Source of the DNA: Ziziphus jujuba
Lineage: Eukaryota; Streptophyta; Magnoliopsida; Rosales; Rhamnaceae
NCBI RefSeq assembly: GCF_031755915.1
Contig: NC_083387.1
Coordinates: 9,135,001-9,199,000 of the forward strand
Direction of reading: 5' to 3'
Length of the DNA stretch: 64,000 nucleotides
Shown here: in pieces, positions 23,150 to 37,338 of the stretch
Numbering within the stretch: the stretch's first letter is position 1
How the letters are laid out: every line of letters begins with the position of its first letter
Made by a program: the position numbers and the translations under genes
Notes under the pieces: model-generated
Told to the model about the DNA's origin: nothing
The model's input: only the letters and a program-made list of their open reading frames with translations
Database searches by the model: none

Positions 23150-26100
23150 ATGAATGTCTTATTGTCCATGCCTTATTTAGTTTTTTGTATTGCTGAGTTT
23201 GACTGCATTTATAATCTCTATTACGAAGTTACTTGTTATCTTAGAGCGTGTTAGGTTCATCGTAGACCATTTGTCACTTTTTTTGTTTAATGGATTATTT
23301 TTGGATGCATTGGAAATGAATGATGATTTTTGAGTTCTTTTGTGATTGTTTATGCCTGAAGGAGAAGAAAATTTGTTCTGTTTGTTTTGGCCATTTAACA
23401 TGTCATGAGATGAAAGTTATGCAACGGACTGAATGAACAGGGTTAAACCTAGCTGGATGTGGTATCATGCTATATCTCATTTTCCCGTTTTCTAAATTTT
23501 CCGTAGTCATCGAATGTTTCAAAAATAAATGATCTAGATAAAGGAGAGAACATGTTGTAAGACTTTCTCAGGAGAAAATCTCTTTGGGAACAATAACACA
23601 TTGCGTGTAGTTACCTCAAAATAACCCTTTTGTAAGTCACAATTTAAATAAAAGAAATGAGTGTATTTTTAATTATTTTTTGGGTTCTTAAATCTTTGAA
23701 AGGGAAAAAATTTTACGTCTCTCTTTTTTTTTTTTTTTTTTTTTTTTAATCAAAATCTTTTGTTGATTTGTGTGTTTGCTTTGCTGGGTTAAAGGATTGG
23801 AATTTCCGGTCTTTTGACTAGTGGGCTTTTCGGCTTGTTGTGAAGGCTGGAGGGCTGGACCATTGTATTGGGCTCAAGTTGATAAAAAGTTTACCTCGGA
23901 ATACTTTCCATGGGTTTAATTGTTCGATCAGTTGCATTATCATTTTTCGTTTGAATTTAAGTAAAAATGGAATGTGATAATATTGGCCAATTTTCTGAAT
24001 GATTAAGAGATTTCCTAATTAGAGAATTTAGGTATTTATATATAAAGCCTAACGGTGTAAAATTGGCATCGTATAGATTATACTCTCACAGTGCTATATG
24101 GTAAATTAAGAAGAATCTTGTAATGTTTAAACAAAAATTATGTTTTCTTTGGAATCTATAAAGACCACTAGCATTGAATCCAAAAAAGCAAAAACTTGTA
24201 TGGTATAGTTTCTGAAAACATTAGAACTAGAAACTTTTGGAGTTTTTACTAAATAAATAAATAAATAAAATTGAAAGGCCAATTGATTCACAAAAATGTC
24301 ACCCTTTTCCCTCGCACTATTGTTGGTTTCACATCCGTTTGGCAGAGCTTTTTAGGTCCAAAAGCTTTCCTTAATGGTTAAAAGCCTTTTTTTTTTTTTT
24401 TTAAATCAAAAAATGTGAATGTTGCAAAATACTAGTTGACCAAAACAATATTTTTTTTAAAATTGTTTTAAAGAAATTCAAATTTTGAGTTTTTTTAGAA
24501 AAGTTTTTTTTTTTATTTTAAAATTTATGTGAAAAATCCAACGATCATTTAATATAGTTTTTTTATTTACAACCAAATACTTATTAGTTTTTTAATAAAA
24601 GTTCTCTTTTAAAAAGATCTATTATATAAAACTCTACAAACTAAAATTTTATTTTCATCAACTATATCAAATGTAAATTTAGTCTTGCCATCAAATTATC
24701 TGAAAAAGAGAAAAACAAATAAATAAATATGTACAGTTTTACTATAAAGAGGATTAAATTCATTTTATAAGATGAAAATCTAACGTTGAATATCATTTTT
24801 CAAAAGTCGGTTTTGCTCCAGAATGGACAAGTCCACACTATAAACATGTAAATATATTGCATAAAAAAATATCTGCTCTGAAATAAAATTAATCCTTTTG
24901 AAATAATATTTGGTATTAAGTTTTCATTCTATAGAATGAATCTGATCCTATCTACTGTAAAATTGTATATGTATATATATATTATCATTTGGAAGTAAAT
25001 TATCATGAAGTTCAGTGCATTATACGGGCCCCCAAAAAGTCCTGGCTTCAAAATCACATACTGCAGTTGAAGAACCGGGCAACTTAACATGGACAACAAG
25101 AAAATCGTGTACCCAAACCGTTGGCTCCATATGGTTTTTAGGCATATGAAAATCAATGTAATTAAAATTTCTAAGAATTTTCTCTCTCGAAATTATATAT
25201 GTTATTGTTATCAAAATTATATATAGTCTCGATTAACAAAAGGGTAGTAAATTAAGCCGCGGAAGAGCTTGTCTAAAAGATCAATTTAACATCAAATCAT
25301 TTACACCAATGTTTCTTTGTTTTGAAAATTTGTACACATACGATATTAAATTTTATGCCAAGGTGGTTTCAGGATACCCTTTCACTAATTCAAAAAGCCA
25401 TTTTCAGCCGGCCGTTTGGTTGTTTAATCAAATTAAAGTAGAAAAATATTGGTTCAGTAGTTTCATAATACGATCACCATTTCCTTCAATTCCCTATCTT
25501 TAGTCATCCTAGCCATTAAAATTAACATTGCTCCAAATGTTGTCCTTAGATCAACCGAGTGACCTAATTAAAAGTAATGAAGGAAATTTACATATAAATA
25601 CTCGATATTGATTATCCGTATATCTCTGTGTTTGGAATGGAACTAGAAATCTCAGTACCTTAAAAGAATATGACTAAGAATCCAATTTATTCACTTTATT
25701 ACTTGGTGGGGTTGTTTTGCTTGGTACACCTTGTAAGCCCATGTGAGTAGTAGTATTTCCATGCCTTTCTTTGTTCTTCTATCTTTTTTTTTTTTTTTTA
25801 TTGGTTTTTGGTTAAATGTTAATAATAATTTTCATATGGTTTACTTAATCATCATGGAATGGCAATGGAAATGGATAGAAAGCTTGAAAACAGAAGACTG
25901 TAGCAGAAAAAGTGTACCGGAGCACGCAATCGGTTGACATTCCACCTATGTACTGGAGCACGCAAACGAATATTTCTAGTTTTGCTGTAGAACTCATAAA
26001 TGTGTGAATTTAAATATATGTATGAATCATGATATGTTCTGAATTGAATAAGAACTATAAGATTAAGAAGGTCACTAACCCAAAAAATAGTAACAATAAT

Positions 26101-26672
26101 AAGAGAGAAAAGGTTAGGAAAAGGAAACTTTCATTCATTCATTCCCTAATTTGATACATTCTCAAATCCCATTTAAAGGCAACCTCCTCATTCTTAGCTA
26201 GTGGAAGCTAGAAAATAGAAACTGCTATTAACTGTTACAATAATGGGCAAAATAAATATGACTAAGTAAATAACATATGCTCTTAGAGGTGGCATGCTTG
26301 GTCCGTTAAGAGGACCATATCAATGTAATCCCTTGAAGATGTGTTAACGGATTATATACAAACTATAGAATATATATCAGTGACTATTTGTATTTTGATG
26401 TGCTCGCCCTCAATAGCATAGGGCAGTGTATGTTTTTTATAACAAAATTATTGTTAAAAAATATGACTTTAATACCATAATTAATGATTTCTAAGGTTTC
26501 CAATGAAATTGATTTTATAACAATGGTTTTGAAAAAAAAATTAATTTTGTAGCAGCCAAAATGGCTATTAAATTGGGTGTTATATATTTATTATTGTTTG
26601 ACTTGATTTTTGTAATTAAATTTTGTAACCATTTGGGATTAAAGTCAAGTTTGAAACTCCCCATGGTTGAAG

Positions 26673-26709
<37 letters not shown>

Positions 26710-28493
26710 CTTTCCTGTTTGTTTTGAAAGCACACAGCAGAAGCCTTAGAATATCTAATCTTGTCCTTCTTTCATACTGTATATATTTCTCTTAAAAGTT
26801 TCAAAGGTTTCTAGTATATCAGGGTTCTAGCATGGTTCAGTTAAATTTCACTTTCTATTTTAACTTTTTAATTTAAAATGGTTTATTAGATTTATAAAAA
26901 ATAGATATCTATTTTAACATTTTAAGTTAAAAAGTTTATTATATGTATAAAAAATAAATATGGTGGTTGTTTAAAATAAAAAAATAAAAATTTTAAAAGC
27001 CTATTCAAATAAAAAGACATTTAACCATCGCATCTTCATATTCAAAAATTGTTATTTACATCTTATTGACAAACTCCGGTATTGTTAATAATAAAAAAAT
27101 AAAAAATAAAAAGGACTCCATCATTGCCTCGAAAAATAACAGGCTTATGCCACACATATTAGAGGAAGCATTTTCTTTATTAAAAAAAATTAAAAAAAAA
27201 AAAAAACCTTATCTATTGGGGGCGTGAATCATTTTTTAAATGAAGTTGAGCAATCATTCTCTTAAAAGCTATTAGAATTTCTTATAACATGTTCCTAAAA
27301 TCTAATTTGAGCAAAATTTGTGACCAGGAAAAAACTGACAGAGAGACATTCCGTGATGGACATGGGGTCATAATTTTACAAGCATGCCATGTGAATTTTT
27401 GTCGCCTAATCGATTGTTGTTTTACACCGCATTATAAGTAAACATTGCTTTTTTTTTTATTATTATTTTTTATAATTTTTGGACGAATATTGCCTGTTTT
27501 CATTAGGTCACATATGCATCTTGTCACTTCCTGGTTTGCTGTAATTTGCTTGATATTTTTAGGCCTCTAGTTTAAATTTTCTCTCCCTCTTCTTTCCCAT
27601 CCACATCTTTCGTGGGTCCAATACATACATTGTAAACAATCTGACCGACATAATATTTTTAATCAAACGGCTCATATAAGTAAAGAAGGTCACTGCAATA
27701 AACATCCCCTCATTCTCTGACACATGTACGGTAGGAAGAGACCCAGAAAATTTAACTCATAAATGTGGGTCAGCTGTCAAAATTGGAGTCAAAATGGTTA
27801 TCAACATCACTTGTTTGGAGGTATGCTAACAGTGTTATGCTTATAAAAATGACCATGTCATGATTGGTCCCAGTCAATTCCTTTCATATCAGCTAATGTA
27901 CTTTGGTTAATGTGAGCCAATAATGTACCTCTGGTTTTTTATTGACTATGATTTTTCTACCTAATCAAAAAGAAAACCATGTAATTTCCACCCTTTTGAT
28001 GTGTATGCCCTAGTAACAACACTTGATCAAGTTGCCTTTGTTTTCTTTTTAAGAATCAATATTTTAGAATTCATTATGATAGACCATTTGCTTTGAGTTT
28101 GAGGCTGGCATTAAAAACTGAAAAAGCACATCCCATTCCCGCTTCCTTTTTCTCTAGCAACATATATATATTTTGTGGGTATAAAATGCCAAAAATGTTC
28201 ATGCAATTCAGAATAAAAATAATATATTTTCACATAGTTGTACTTGTATCACTAATATATTAATATTAAGTTGAAAAATTGAAATTATAAACTTGGATTA
28301 TAGTAAAATAGTGATTTTGTCACTTAATATCTTTCAACAATGAAAATACTTGAGTTACTTGTCCATATCTTATTAGTAAATTCATTATTTATTGAGAACG
28401 ACAATTTTGAATCTTTTTACTTTTGATATTAAAATAATAATATAATATTAACTTATAATATCAAATGTTTTTTAAATGTTAATTTCATTTCAC

Positions 28494-28527
<34 letters not shown>

Positions 28528-28920
28528 TTTGAGTTAACGTCCACTCACCAAATAAGGAGTAAAATTCATTTGAAGATATATATATTTTTTTTTCTCTTAA
28601 TTTTTGATAGGGAAGGTAGACACAATATCAATATCATAGTTTTTACTCATAGTATTTATTATTAAAAATAGTATTGATTGTCATTTTAGATGATGGAGCA
28701 CATATCCATATATCTTTCAAAAATTTAAATTGTTATCAAAACGATTCGTTTTCCATATTAGATATTACATAAAAAATTAATACATATACAATTAAATACA
28801 TTCAATTAATATTCTCATTTTAACATAGAATTTGTAGGTTTACATCGTTAATTATAACAAATAATAAATTTTTTATTGTTAATATATTTATTTGGGTTTT
28901 GAAGATGACTGTTGGCGACA
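23150..28920. other. Large gene-poor region
   Basis: Nearly 6 kb without a gene I recognise. It holds poly-A/T runs, TA repeats (for example 26674-26702) and an AAAT repeat near 24250. A minus-strand frame at 25020-25214 reads like ordinary protein (MEPTVWVHDFLVVHVKLPGS) but matches no family known to me. The patch 26140-26330 resembles a retroelement flank but has no provable ends. Confidence 0.5.
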
Positions 28921-29201
28921 CTAGGAAAGAGTGAAGTTGTCTGTATCATAGGTAGAATATGAGCGGCTTTATGTGGGCAAGGTTCGTGGACCGTTGATGC
29001 ATGAAGTGGTGGACCTGACGAGGCCCGGTGGCTTATGGGGCCCACTAAAATATCATGTGGGCAGTACTAGGAAAGAGTGACGTTGTCTGTATCACAGGTA
29101 CAATATGAGCGGCTTCATGTGGGCAAGGTTCGTGGACCGTTGATGCATGAAGTGGTGGACCCGACGAGATCCGGTGGCTTATGGGGCCCACTAAAATATC
29201 A
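28921..29201. repeat. Two-copy tandem repeat, 146-bp period
   Basis: A unit starting CTAGGAAAGAGTGA at 28921 is repeated at 29067 with only a handful of differences and ends at CTAAAATATCA (29055 and 29201). It is clearly more GC-rich than its surroundings, with TGTGGGCAAGGTTCGTGGACC and TTATGGGGCCCACTAAAAT in both copies. No plausible protein is encoded. Confidence 0.9.
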
Positions 29202-30229
29202 ACTTGATGGGCCTCTCTACACTTAATAAGAACCGTCCAATGCTGTTAGGTGTGTATGTAGGACAATTCAGAGATGATCAGCACTATTACCAACGTGATT
29301 GAGGAATCTACTTGCTGGAACAAGCCTCCTCAGTTGGTCCCACTAATTTATCTTTCGAACATATTTCCAAAAAATAAAAAGCTGCTTTGAGAAAATAATT
29401 TTAATTATAATAAATTTCATACAGGGAGTTCTTCTATGTTTGTTTTTCTTTTAATGTAGTAGATTTTGGGCGCAACAAGTTTGTGGTTGAAGTTTATAAT
29501 TATTTACTTTTTTGTTTGATACATATCTGTAGAATGTTTAGGTAATGACAACTTAGTGGTAATTTAAAATTTATTAAAAAAGTAAATTTTTTTTATTTGA
29601 ATAATTTTTTAAAAAAAAAATTTGTGAATTTCAGTAAAAAATAAATATTATAATGTGAAAAATTAAGATGAAAAATGTATTAATATGTCATTTTAAAATT
29701 TATTAAAAAATTAATTTTATGTATTTTTTTAAATATAATTTTATTTTTTAATTTTAATATATAAACTTATTTAATTATTTATAAGTCATATTTTATTCTA
29801 TAATCAATCAAACACTTAAAAAAAATTCTAAAAAAATTTATTTTTGAAAAACTGAATCCTAAAATATTAATTTTTTAAAATCGATTTCCTTTAATATTTT
29901 TTCTTTTACCAAACAGGCCACTAAATGAAATTAATTTTTGGGAATCAAGTTTTTTTTTTTTTTTTTTTTTGGGGATTTTGCTCTCTTATATGTATATGTT
30001 TCAAATAAAGCTATTAGTAAAATAGAAACAAATTTTATTTTTACCTATTAGCAAAATTAAAAATAAATTTTTTCCTAATTTTTTGTGATCATTGTGTTTC
30101 TCATTCTGCATGTTGAGAACTAAGGCCTAGTCCCCACCAGTGTGATTACCTAATTTTCCAGAAAATAAATAACCAAAATAAAACAATCCATTTTTGGTTC
30201 CAAAGCATTCAAGAACTCCTTCATGTATA

Positions 30230-30260
<31 letters not shown>

Positions 30261-31444
30261 TTTTTCAAAAAAAATTTATGTTGTTCTCAAGCCAAGAGAA
30301 AGAAAAAGCATGAATAATTCCGAACCGATCATAGGATAAATATAATGATATTCCTTGCTTCTAATAAAAACAAATAATAACTTAATGATACTCCTCTATA
30401 AAGCTAGAACTGTAAAAAAAGTATAGGAATATCACCTAACTCATGAAAAACCAAATTGTATAGGCAACCTAGTTTTACAATTCAAGGGCCTTTTTCTTTA
30501 CCGAAAATAAAAAAGTCATTTTTAATTTTATTTTTTTTTCCTATATATATATATATATATTTTATGAATGAACAGATTATTACTCAAAAACAAACTCCAA
30601 CTACCATTTTGAAGCCTGAAAAACAAGTACATACAGATACAGGACTTGTTATATGCACAAATTATCACTTCCAAAAAAAGCAAAAAAAAACCTAGACCAA
30701 TCATGTAGTACATACCTTTTCCATTTTCGGTAAGATGATCAAACTACTACTTATTATGATTTTTTGTTTTTTTAATAGAAAGTACTTATTAGGTTCAGTC
30801 GAACACTAAATAAGCTAGATTCATGAACACAAAATTTTCCATGACATAACTTTGCAATACATGGAGGTTTTAACTCATGGAAAATATTTTTTTTTTTTTT
30901 CCTTTTTATGATATATGAAAATTTAACTCACATTTAAAACCAAACAATACGAGCTATTATAAATTTTGTGAATTCATAGTAAAAAAACGTCCCACACCAA
31001 CTGCAATAAGAAGAAATTCTAATCATTTTTACATTAAAAAAAAAAGTTAATTAAATTAAATTTTTTTTTATTATTCCTTTTTTATCTTCTTAATTTTCCC
31101 TAATTCTAACAGCTAATTATCTCCCTTTTTTCCACTGACTAAACAACACATTATTTCCATGCCAATACTAATAAAGTATTTTGTTTTATTTTTCTTTTTC
31201 TTCCCAAGTTGTGAGAACATGATAATTTTGCTACTTGATGAAAAAGAGATTCATAATTTGATCAACTTGCAACAAATAAAAAAGGTGGTTTGAGGAATGA
31301 ATCTAACTAAATTATAATCAACATTTTGAAATTTTGTTAGCAGTCTTCGTCAATTAATACAGGGTTAAAACACAATTTGTCCACAATTTGTCCAAGTTGC
31401 AAGCAAAATCTGCAATTCCAGCCGTCAAAACAAGAGACTACAAA
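29202..31444. other. AT-rich intergenic DNA, no gene recognised
   Basis: Low-complexity sequence with long T runs near 29950 and TA repeats near 30225-30250 and 30543-30560. Nothing coding is supported. Confidence 0.55.
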
Positions 31445-31552
31445 CAAACTACAATGATATTTAGACAAATCAATTTCTTTTTCTCTATTCTTATTAATCA
31501 AACTACAATGATATTTAGACAAATCAATTTCTTTTTCTCTATTCTTATTAAT
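31445..31552. repeat. Exact two-copy tandem repeat, 54-bp unit
   Basis: The unit CAAACTACAATGATATTTAG and its continuation at 31445-31498 is repeated at 31499-31552. It lies about 840 bp upstream of the AGPase start codon. Confidence 0.9.
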
Positions 31553-32393
31553 CAAACAACTAAATTGTCTTCTCAGCAATAATAGTATTAGTTCTAATAA
31601 TTAATAATTAATGTATGGTTTGGCATGAAATGAACAGGTGTTTGGCTGCTAAATGGTCATCTCTGATTGCAACAAGGAGGAGCCTAGAAACTTGGACTGT
31701 GGAAGGAAGCGGGTGATGGAGTCGGATATGCGATGATGAACTGTGGCAAGGCCACGTGAATTCATGCCACTAAAAATAAAAAAAATAAAGATTTTTTTTA
31801 CTCTCTCTCTCTCTCTCATACTCATTGTATAATTATAAATACGCAACACCTAAATTGCAGGATTTCCCGTGAGGCTCTCAAAAGCCAATAAAGTTGTCAA
31901 CTTTTTTATCAAATCATTCACGCATTTCACCCCATCATCTTTCTACGTCAATCGAAATATATCGGCTCCCGTGTGGACTGCCACTACTCTGTCTCTCCCA
32001 TATTCTTTGAAGCTTTCCACCACCTTATTTGGTGTGTTATTTCTTCTACTCTGGTTCTGATTCATCTTTCAAAATATTTTTTTCTTGGGGCTTGTTGTTA
32101 GTGATATTTCTGATCTGGGTCTTTGAATTTCATCAAGATCTTTCATCAGCAACTGCCTTTAGATTTGGCTTTGTTTTGGGTTGCTTGTTTATTATTTTAA
32201 GTTTTTATTTTTTATTATTGAACGTTTTCTTAACTTTGAGCATGTGACACAACTGAGAATCACTTTGTGTGATCTGTACTTAACTTGGTTGCTTAGACTA
32301 GAATTCTGCTTTACTGGGATTCGGTTTCTATAAGTACTCATTTGGTTGTAAAAATTTTGAACCATTACCATTCTAAGCAGCAAGGTAGCTGGA

Positions 32394-35300
32394 ATGGATT
32401 TCTGCTGTGTGTCCTTGAAACCCAATAGCCATTTGGCAAAAGCTAGCCAAGGTGATCTCAGTAATGGAGAAAATCGGTTTCTTGGAGAGAAGATCAGAGG
32501 AGGAAGCCTAAATAACAGTATTTGGGGCAAGCAGATGCCAAATGCTTGGAGAACTGAGAAGAGGGTCAAGAGGGTTAATCCTGGTGTTGCTTTCTCTGTT
32601 CTTACATCAAACACCCCCAAGGAAACTCTGGTAAGTTTTTGCATTCTCTCCATGATCCATTTGAAATTTCTGAAAAGGAGTGTATTTTTCTGTATCCACC
32701 ATTATAGAAGTTCTAGGAAATATGGAATTGTTTCAGTTCCTGCTTACGAAGTTAATTTGATGTCGTTGTTTGGTAAATGGTTTCTTAATTTTGGATTCAA
32801 TTTCAGACTCTGCAAGTTCCACAGTTTCATAGACGAAGAATGGACCCCAAAAATGTCGCTTCAATCATTTTGGGAGGAGGTGCTGGGCCTCAACTATTTC
32901 CTCTTACCAGGAGAGCAGCAACACCTGCTGTAAGATATTATTTCTTGTTTGGGATTTTTGCTGGCTGGAAAAAATGGGATTCTACTTCTTGAATTCTTCA
33001 ATTTGCTTCTGCTGGTCATCCATATCATGGATCATACATGAAGTAGAGCTATTGAAGTATGTGAGTTTACATATAAAATCCTTGAGGTTATACCATTTGA
33101 GTATGTGGTTTGATATGCAGGTACCAGTTGGAGGATGCTACCGTCTCATAGACATTCCAATGAGCAATTGCATCAATAGTGGCATAAACAAGATTTTTGT
33201 GTTGACCCAGTTTAATTCTGCTTCACTCAATCGTCATCTTGCTCGCACATATTTTGGAAATGGTGTTAACTTCGGAGATGGGTTCGTGGAGGTAATGGAT
33301 TGTTAAAGGCATATGGATATTTGATATGTTTGTTAGTTCCTTGTACTTAAAATTCCCAATATTACAAGACATATTATTTTAAAATCTATGTTATTGACAG
33401 AGGAACCTAATGCCTAATCATCATATATTTTCTCATTTGTTGAAATTAAAAGGCAGTAAAAATAACTAGCATGTATGTATCTTGTTAGCATGTTGCAGTT
33501 TCTTGATTATTGGGTGCTAAAGTAAAAATCATTTCATTAACAGGTTCTGGCAGCCACTCAAACATCTGGAGAAAGAGGAATGAATTGGTTTCAAGGGACA
33601 GCAGATGCTGTGAGGCAATTTATATGGGTATTTGAGGTGAGGATGAAGTTTCCAAATGTACTAATATCATCTTGAAATGGGAATTCAAATGATAGGGGTC
33701 CCTTCTGATTTCACCTATAAGTAGAGTTTTGAATATGATAATTTTTATTAATTCTTGAAGGATGCCAAGAACCGGAACATTGAGAACATTCTGATTTTGT
33801 CGGGTGATCATCTTTACCGAATGGATTATACGGAATTTTTGCAGGTATACATTTATATCCTATAAATTATAGACCTTTTTTAGTTCTTGCATTATGCTTA
33901 CACGTTTGCAATAATGTAACAGAGTCATGTTGATAGAAATGCCGACATTACGCTTTCATGTGCAACAGCGAATGAGAGGTCTGTTCAGTTTTCTTATTTC
34001 ATGTTTTTACATCTTCTACTTCTAAACTAAGGTGTTTAAATGACATCTAAATTTGGATGGGTGCTTTCCAGCCGTGCATCAGATTATGGATTGGTGAAGA
34101 TTGACAGCAGAGGCCGAATTGCGCAGTTTTCTGAGAAACCAAAGGGTGCTGATCTGAAAGCAATGGTGAGAAACACATAGCAGATGTCGTCCTTAAATCT
34201 CTTTTGTGATTTTAGTTGCAAGATTGTTTTCATCCCCAGTTCAATTGTACTTGAATTCTCTCAATCCTCATACATCAATCTAGTTCTGTATATTGTGTCG
34301 ATGAAATACTGCATTAGAGCCGGCCTTGTTTATATCTTTATGAACAACATTATGGACTGGCCTTCACAAAATTGAGGAGTTGTTCTTTTCCTTGCTGATC
34401 TTTTATACAAACTAATAAGATGGAGATGCAAGACTTTATTATTATTTTATTTTATATTTTGGTGTGCTGGACTTGATGGTTAGGAAGACCAAAAGTTGCA
34501 TTTTTATATCATTAATCCTTTCTTTTAAGCGAACTGCATACATCAGGACCATATTGATTTTGAAGGTTTACCTTCTGAATCATTCAAACAAGCCATTATG
34601 ACGGGATTTGAGATTCATGTAATAAAGTTTTCTTTTCTGTAGTCTTAATAAATTTATATCTAATATGAGCTAGTTTGTTGTTATTTCTGCAGAGAACAGA
34701 TACCAGTCTTCTAGGTCTTTCTGCAATAGAAGCCATGGAATCTCCGTACATTGCATCAATGGGAGTTTATGCATTTAAGACAGACATTTTATTAAAGCTC
34801 CTGAGGTGGAGGTACCCTACATCAAATGACTTTGGATCTGAAATCATTCCTGCAGCTGTTAAAGAGCATGATGTTCAAGTAAGATAACTGTAGTTCCTTT
34901 AGTAGATTCATCTTGCAAATTGTTTCTCCATGGTTTTTGGTATAAGTAAGACGGTTAGTCTTCTAGGCCTGACTAGTATTATGTAATATGATTAGAAATA
35001 GAAACAAGAGATGAATAATCAAAATTTAATACATTTTATCAATTCATGTTAAATTCTCAATCATGTTCATTAAGAAAATGTGATACTAATATGTATATTT
35101 TGCTTTTTCTTTGACAGGCATATATATTCAGAGACTACTGGGAGGATATTGGAACCATAAAGACCTTTTATGATGCTAACATAGCTCTCACTGAAGAGGT
35201 AGGTTTATGTTGTTATAGATATCAACCTTGGGAGTAAGATATTTTGGATGAATTGTTTGAGTTCCGATTCTTATCTCAATTTAATACCAAGAAAAGTTGA

Positions 35301-36342
35301 GATTTCTTCTTGTCAGTTCTTTTGCCTTGTCATTTCATGCATGTATTTCCATACACCATGTTGCAGACCTCAATGCTTTTGCCAATGCTAACATGAAATT
35401 CGTAGGCAGAAGAATTTTTGCAATGCTGACTTTAACATCTATATGTGAACCTGACAGCATTCTTTTCTTTTCCTTAAAATTAGATAAATTCTTGAAATAA
35501 GAGCACTTATATCTTGCAGAAACCGAAGTTTGAGTTCTACGACTCAAAGACACCTTTCTTCACATCACCTCGGTTCTTGCCACCAACAAAGATGGATAAA
35601 TGCCGGGTACACTTGCAAAGTTTGGCTAATATTTGTCACTGCATTGAGAGGGGTATGGCTTCTAATACTTCAGTTTTTTGTTGTGCAGATTGTGGATGCA
35701 ATAATCTCACACGGGTGTTTCCTGCGAGAATGTATTGTCCAACATTCAATAGTGGGTGAACGGTCTCGATTAGATTACGGTGTTGAGCTTCAGGTGAATC
35801 ATCATGGTTTCCAGAAAGAATCCAATTTATACATCTTTTTCCTAATGAATGATGACTTTGTTGATTTAAGCGTTTATCTATCTTTTACAGGATACTATAA
35901 TGTTGGGTGCAGACTATTACCAAACTGAATCTGAGATTGCATCCCTCCTGGCAGAAGGGAAGGTTCCTATTGGGATTGGAGAGAATACAAAGATTAGGTA
36001 ATTACACTTGAACATTCTCTGATGGGATTTCAGAATATCATGTAGTACTGACCATGGCTTTTTGGTTTTCATTTGAAGGAATTGTATAATCGATAAGAAT
36101 GTAAAGATAGGGAAGGACGTGGTGATCGTGAACAAAGATGTAAGCACAGCTTCATGCTCTTATCATTTCCTGGTGGGAATGATAAGTTCTTCATTTCCCT
36201 TTACCTTTCATGGAAATCTGAATGCTCTGGCTTTTTGCAGGGTGTTGAAGAAGCAGACAGACCAGAAGAAGGATTCTATATCCGTTCAGGGATCACCATT
36301 ATACCAGAGAAGGTAACCATTAAAGATGGCACTGTCATATAG
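32394..36342 (+). CDS. ADP-glucose pyrophosphorylase large subunit, APL3 type
   Basis: Fourteen coding exons (32394-32630, 32807-32929, 33121-33291, 33544-33636, 33761-33844, 33923-33978, 34072-34165, 34693-34878, 35118-35198, 35520-35606, 35689-35793, 35891-35997, 36079-36139, 36241-36342) give 528 residues. The enzyme makes ADP-glucose from glucose-1-phosphate and ATP in plastids, the committed step of starch synthesis, as a heterotetramer with small subunits. A transit-peptide-like N-terminus starting MDFCCVSLK is followed by the nucleotidyltransferase domain ([48 protein letters not shown]), YWEDIGTI, and the C-terminal beta-helix with [14 protein letters not shown] and the ending TIKDGTVI. 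The MDxCC start and these blocks match APL3-type large subunits better than APL1. Residues equivalent to the catalytic arginine and lysine of small subunits are Q and T, so it is probably regulatory. No frame damage. Confidence 0.95.
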
Positions 36343-37338
36343 AAAAAGAGGAATTAGATGGGCAGCTGAAGAGGAAAGTTTTTTCCGGGATTTTGTCTTT
36401 TAGAAGAGGGAAGCGGAGCTTTTGTCAATGTATGTAAAACTGGAAGATCCCTCAGGTTACTTATCCTATAAGAGATGGTCCACGCGGAATGTATATAGAT
36501 AAAAATCAGAGGGGGCTTGTTTAGCTGGTACTTTTTTTTTTTTTTTTTTTTTTTGCCCTTTCATATATCTATAATAAAAAAAAACCTGGAGAATCATGTA
36601 TTATATTGTCATCAATAAATGCTTACTTTTCAATCTTCTCAGAACAATTAGCAACTTCCAAATTTCAACTTCCGTTCAGTTGCTCTTTTGGGATTGTTAG
36701 ATTCTGTCATATATCAATTATTGTAATCCAGCAACTTGTTTTTCAAATTTAAACTTCAACCTTTGCAAGCCTTTTGTCCCTAGGATTTTGTTTAACAAAT
36801 TCTATACCAAGAAGAAAATTCCAGGGGTTCTCTCGGTACAATAACTTTTTTTTTTTCTTTTAAAAATGAAACTAACAAGTTCTTTATATTGTTCTTGTTG
36901 GGTTTACACGTTGTAAACAAATCAGACAACCTTGGAAGAAAATCCTAAAAAAACACCCAGTTTTCCTTTTGAATCCATATACCAAACAAAGATGGTAAAT
37001 TCCCAGATTAGATAGTTCTAGGATCCGGAGATAAAGCCATTTCAAACGACAGAGAAAGGACATAGTAGTCAAAGGGGAAAATACATTTTATGTACAGAAA
37101 TATGTGCAACCGGGTCTTTTGCTGCTATATGGCACTTGATGCTTCACCATTCTCCAAAAAAAAAAAAAGAAAAAAAAAGAACCGCCACGTGGAGTTCTTG
37201 GACATTGACACCTCTCCCATGCACGCCGCTGCGGGTGTTTTGGGAGAGAAAAGAGCAAAACAAACGAGGATCAGAGAAGATATCACAGGCAGAGAATTTT
37301 TGTCAACAAAGAAAACAAAGGTGTTGATTTAAAGGAAA

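Noticed and set aside
28848..29045. Minus-strand frame across the 146-bp tandem repeat
   Set aside because: It covers only part of the first repeat copy and resembles no known protein, so I read it as a chance frame.
29440..29930. Possible MITE ending in CAAACAGGCCAC
   Set aside because: I could not find the matching inverted end, so no element can be defined.
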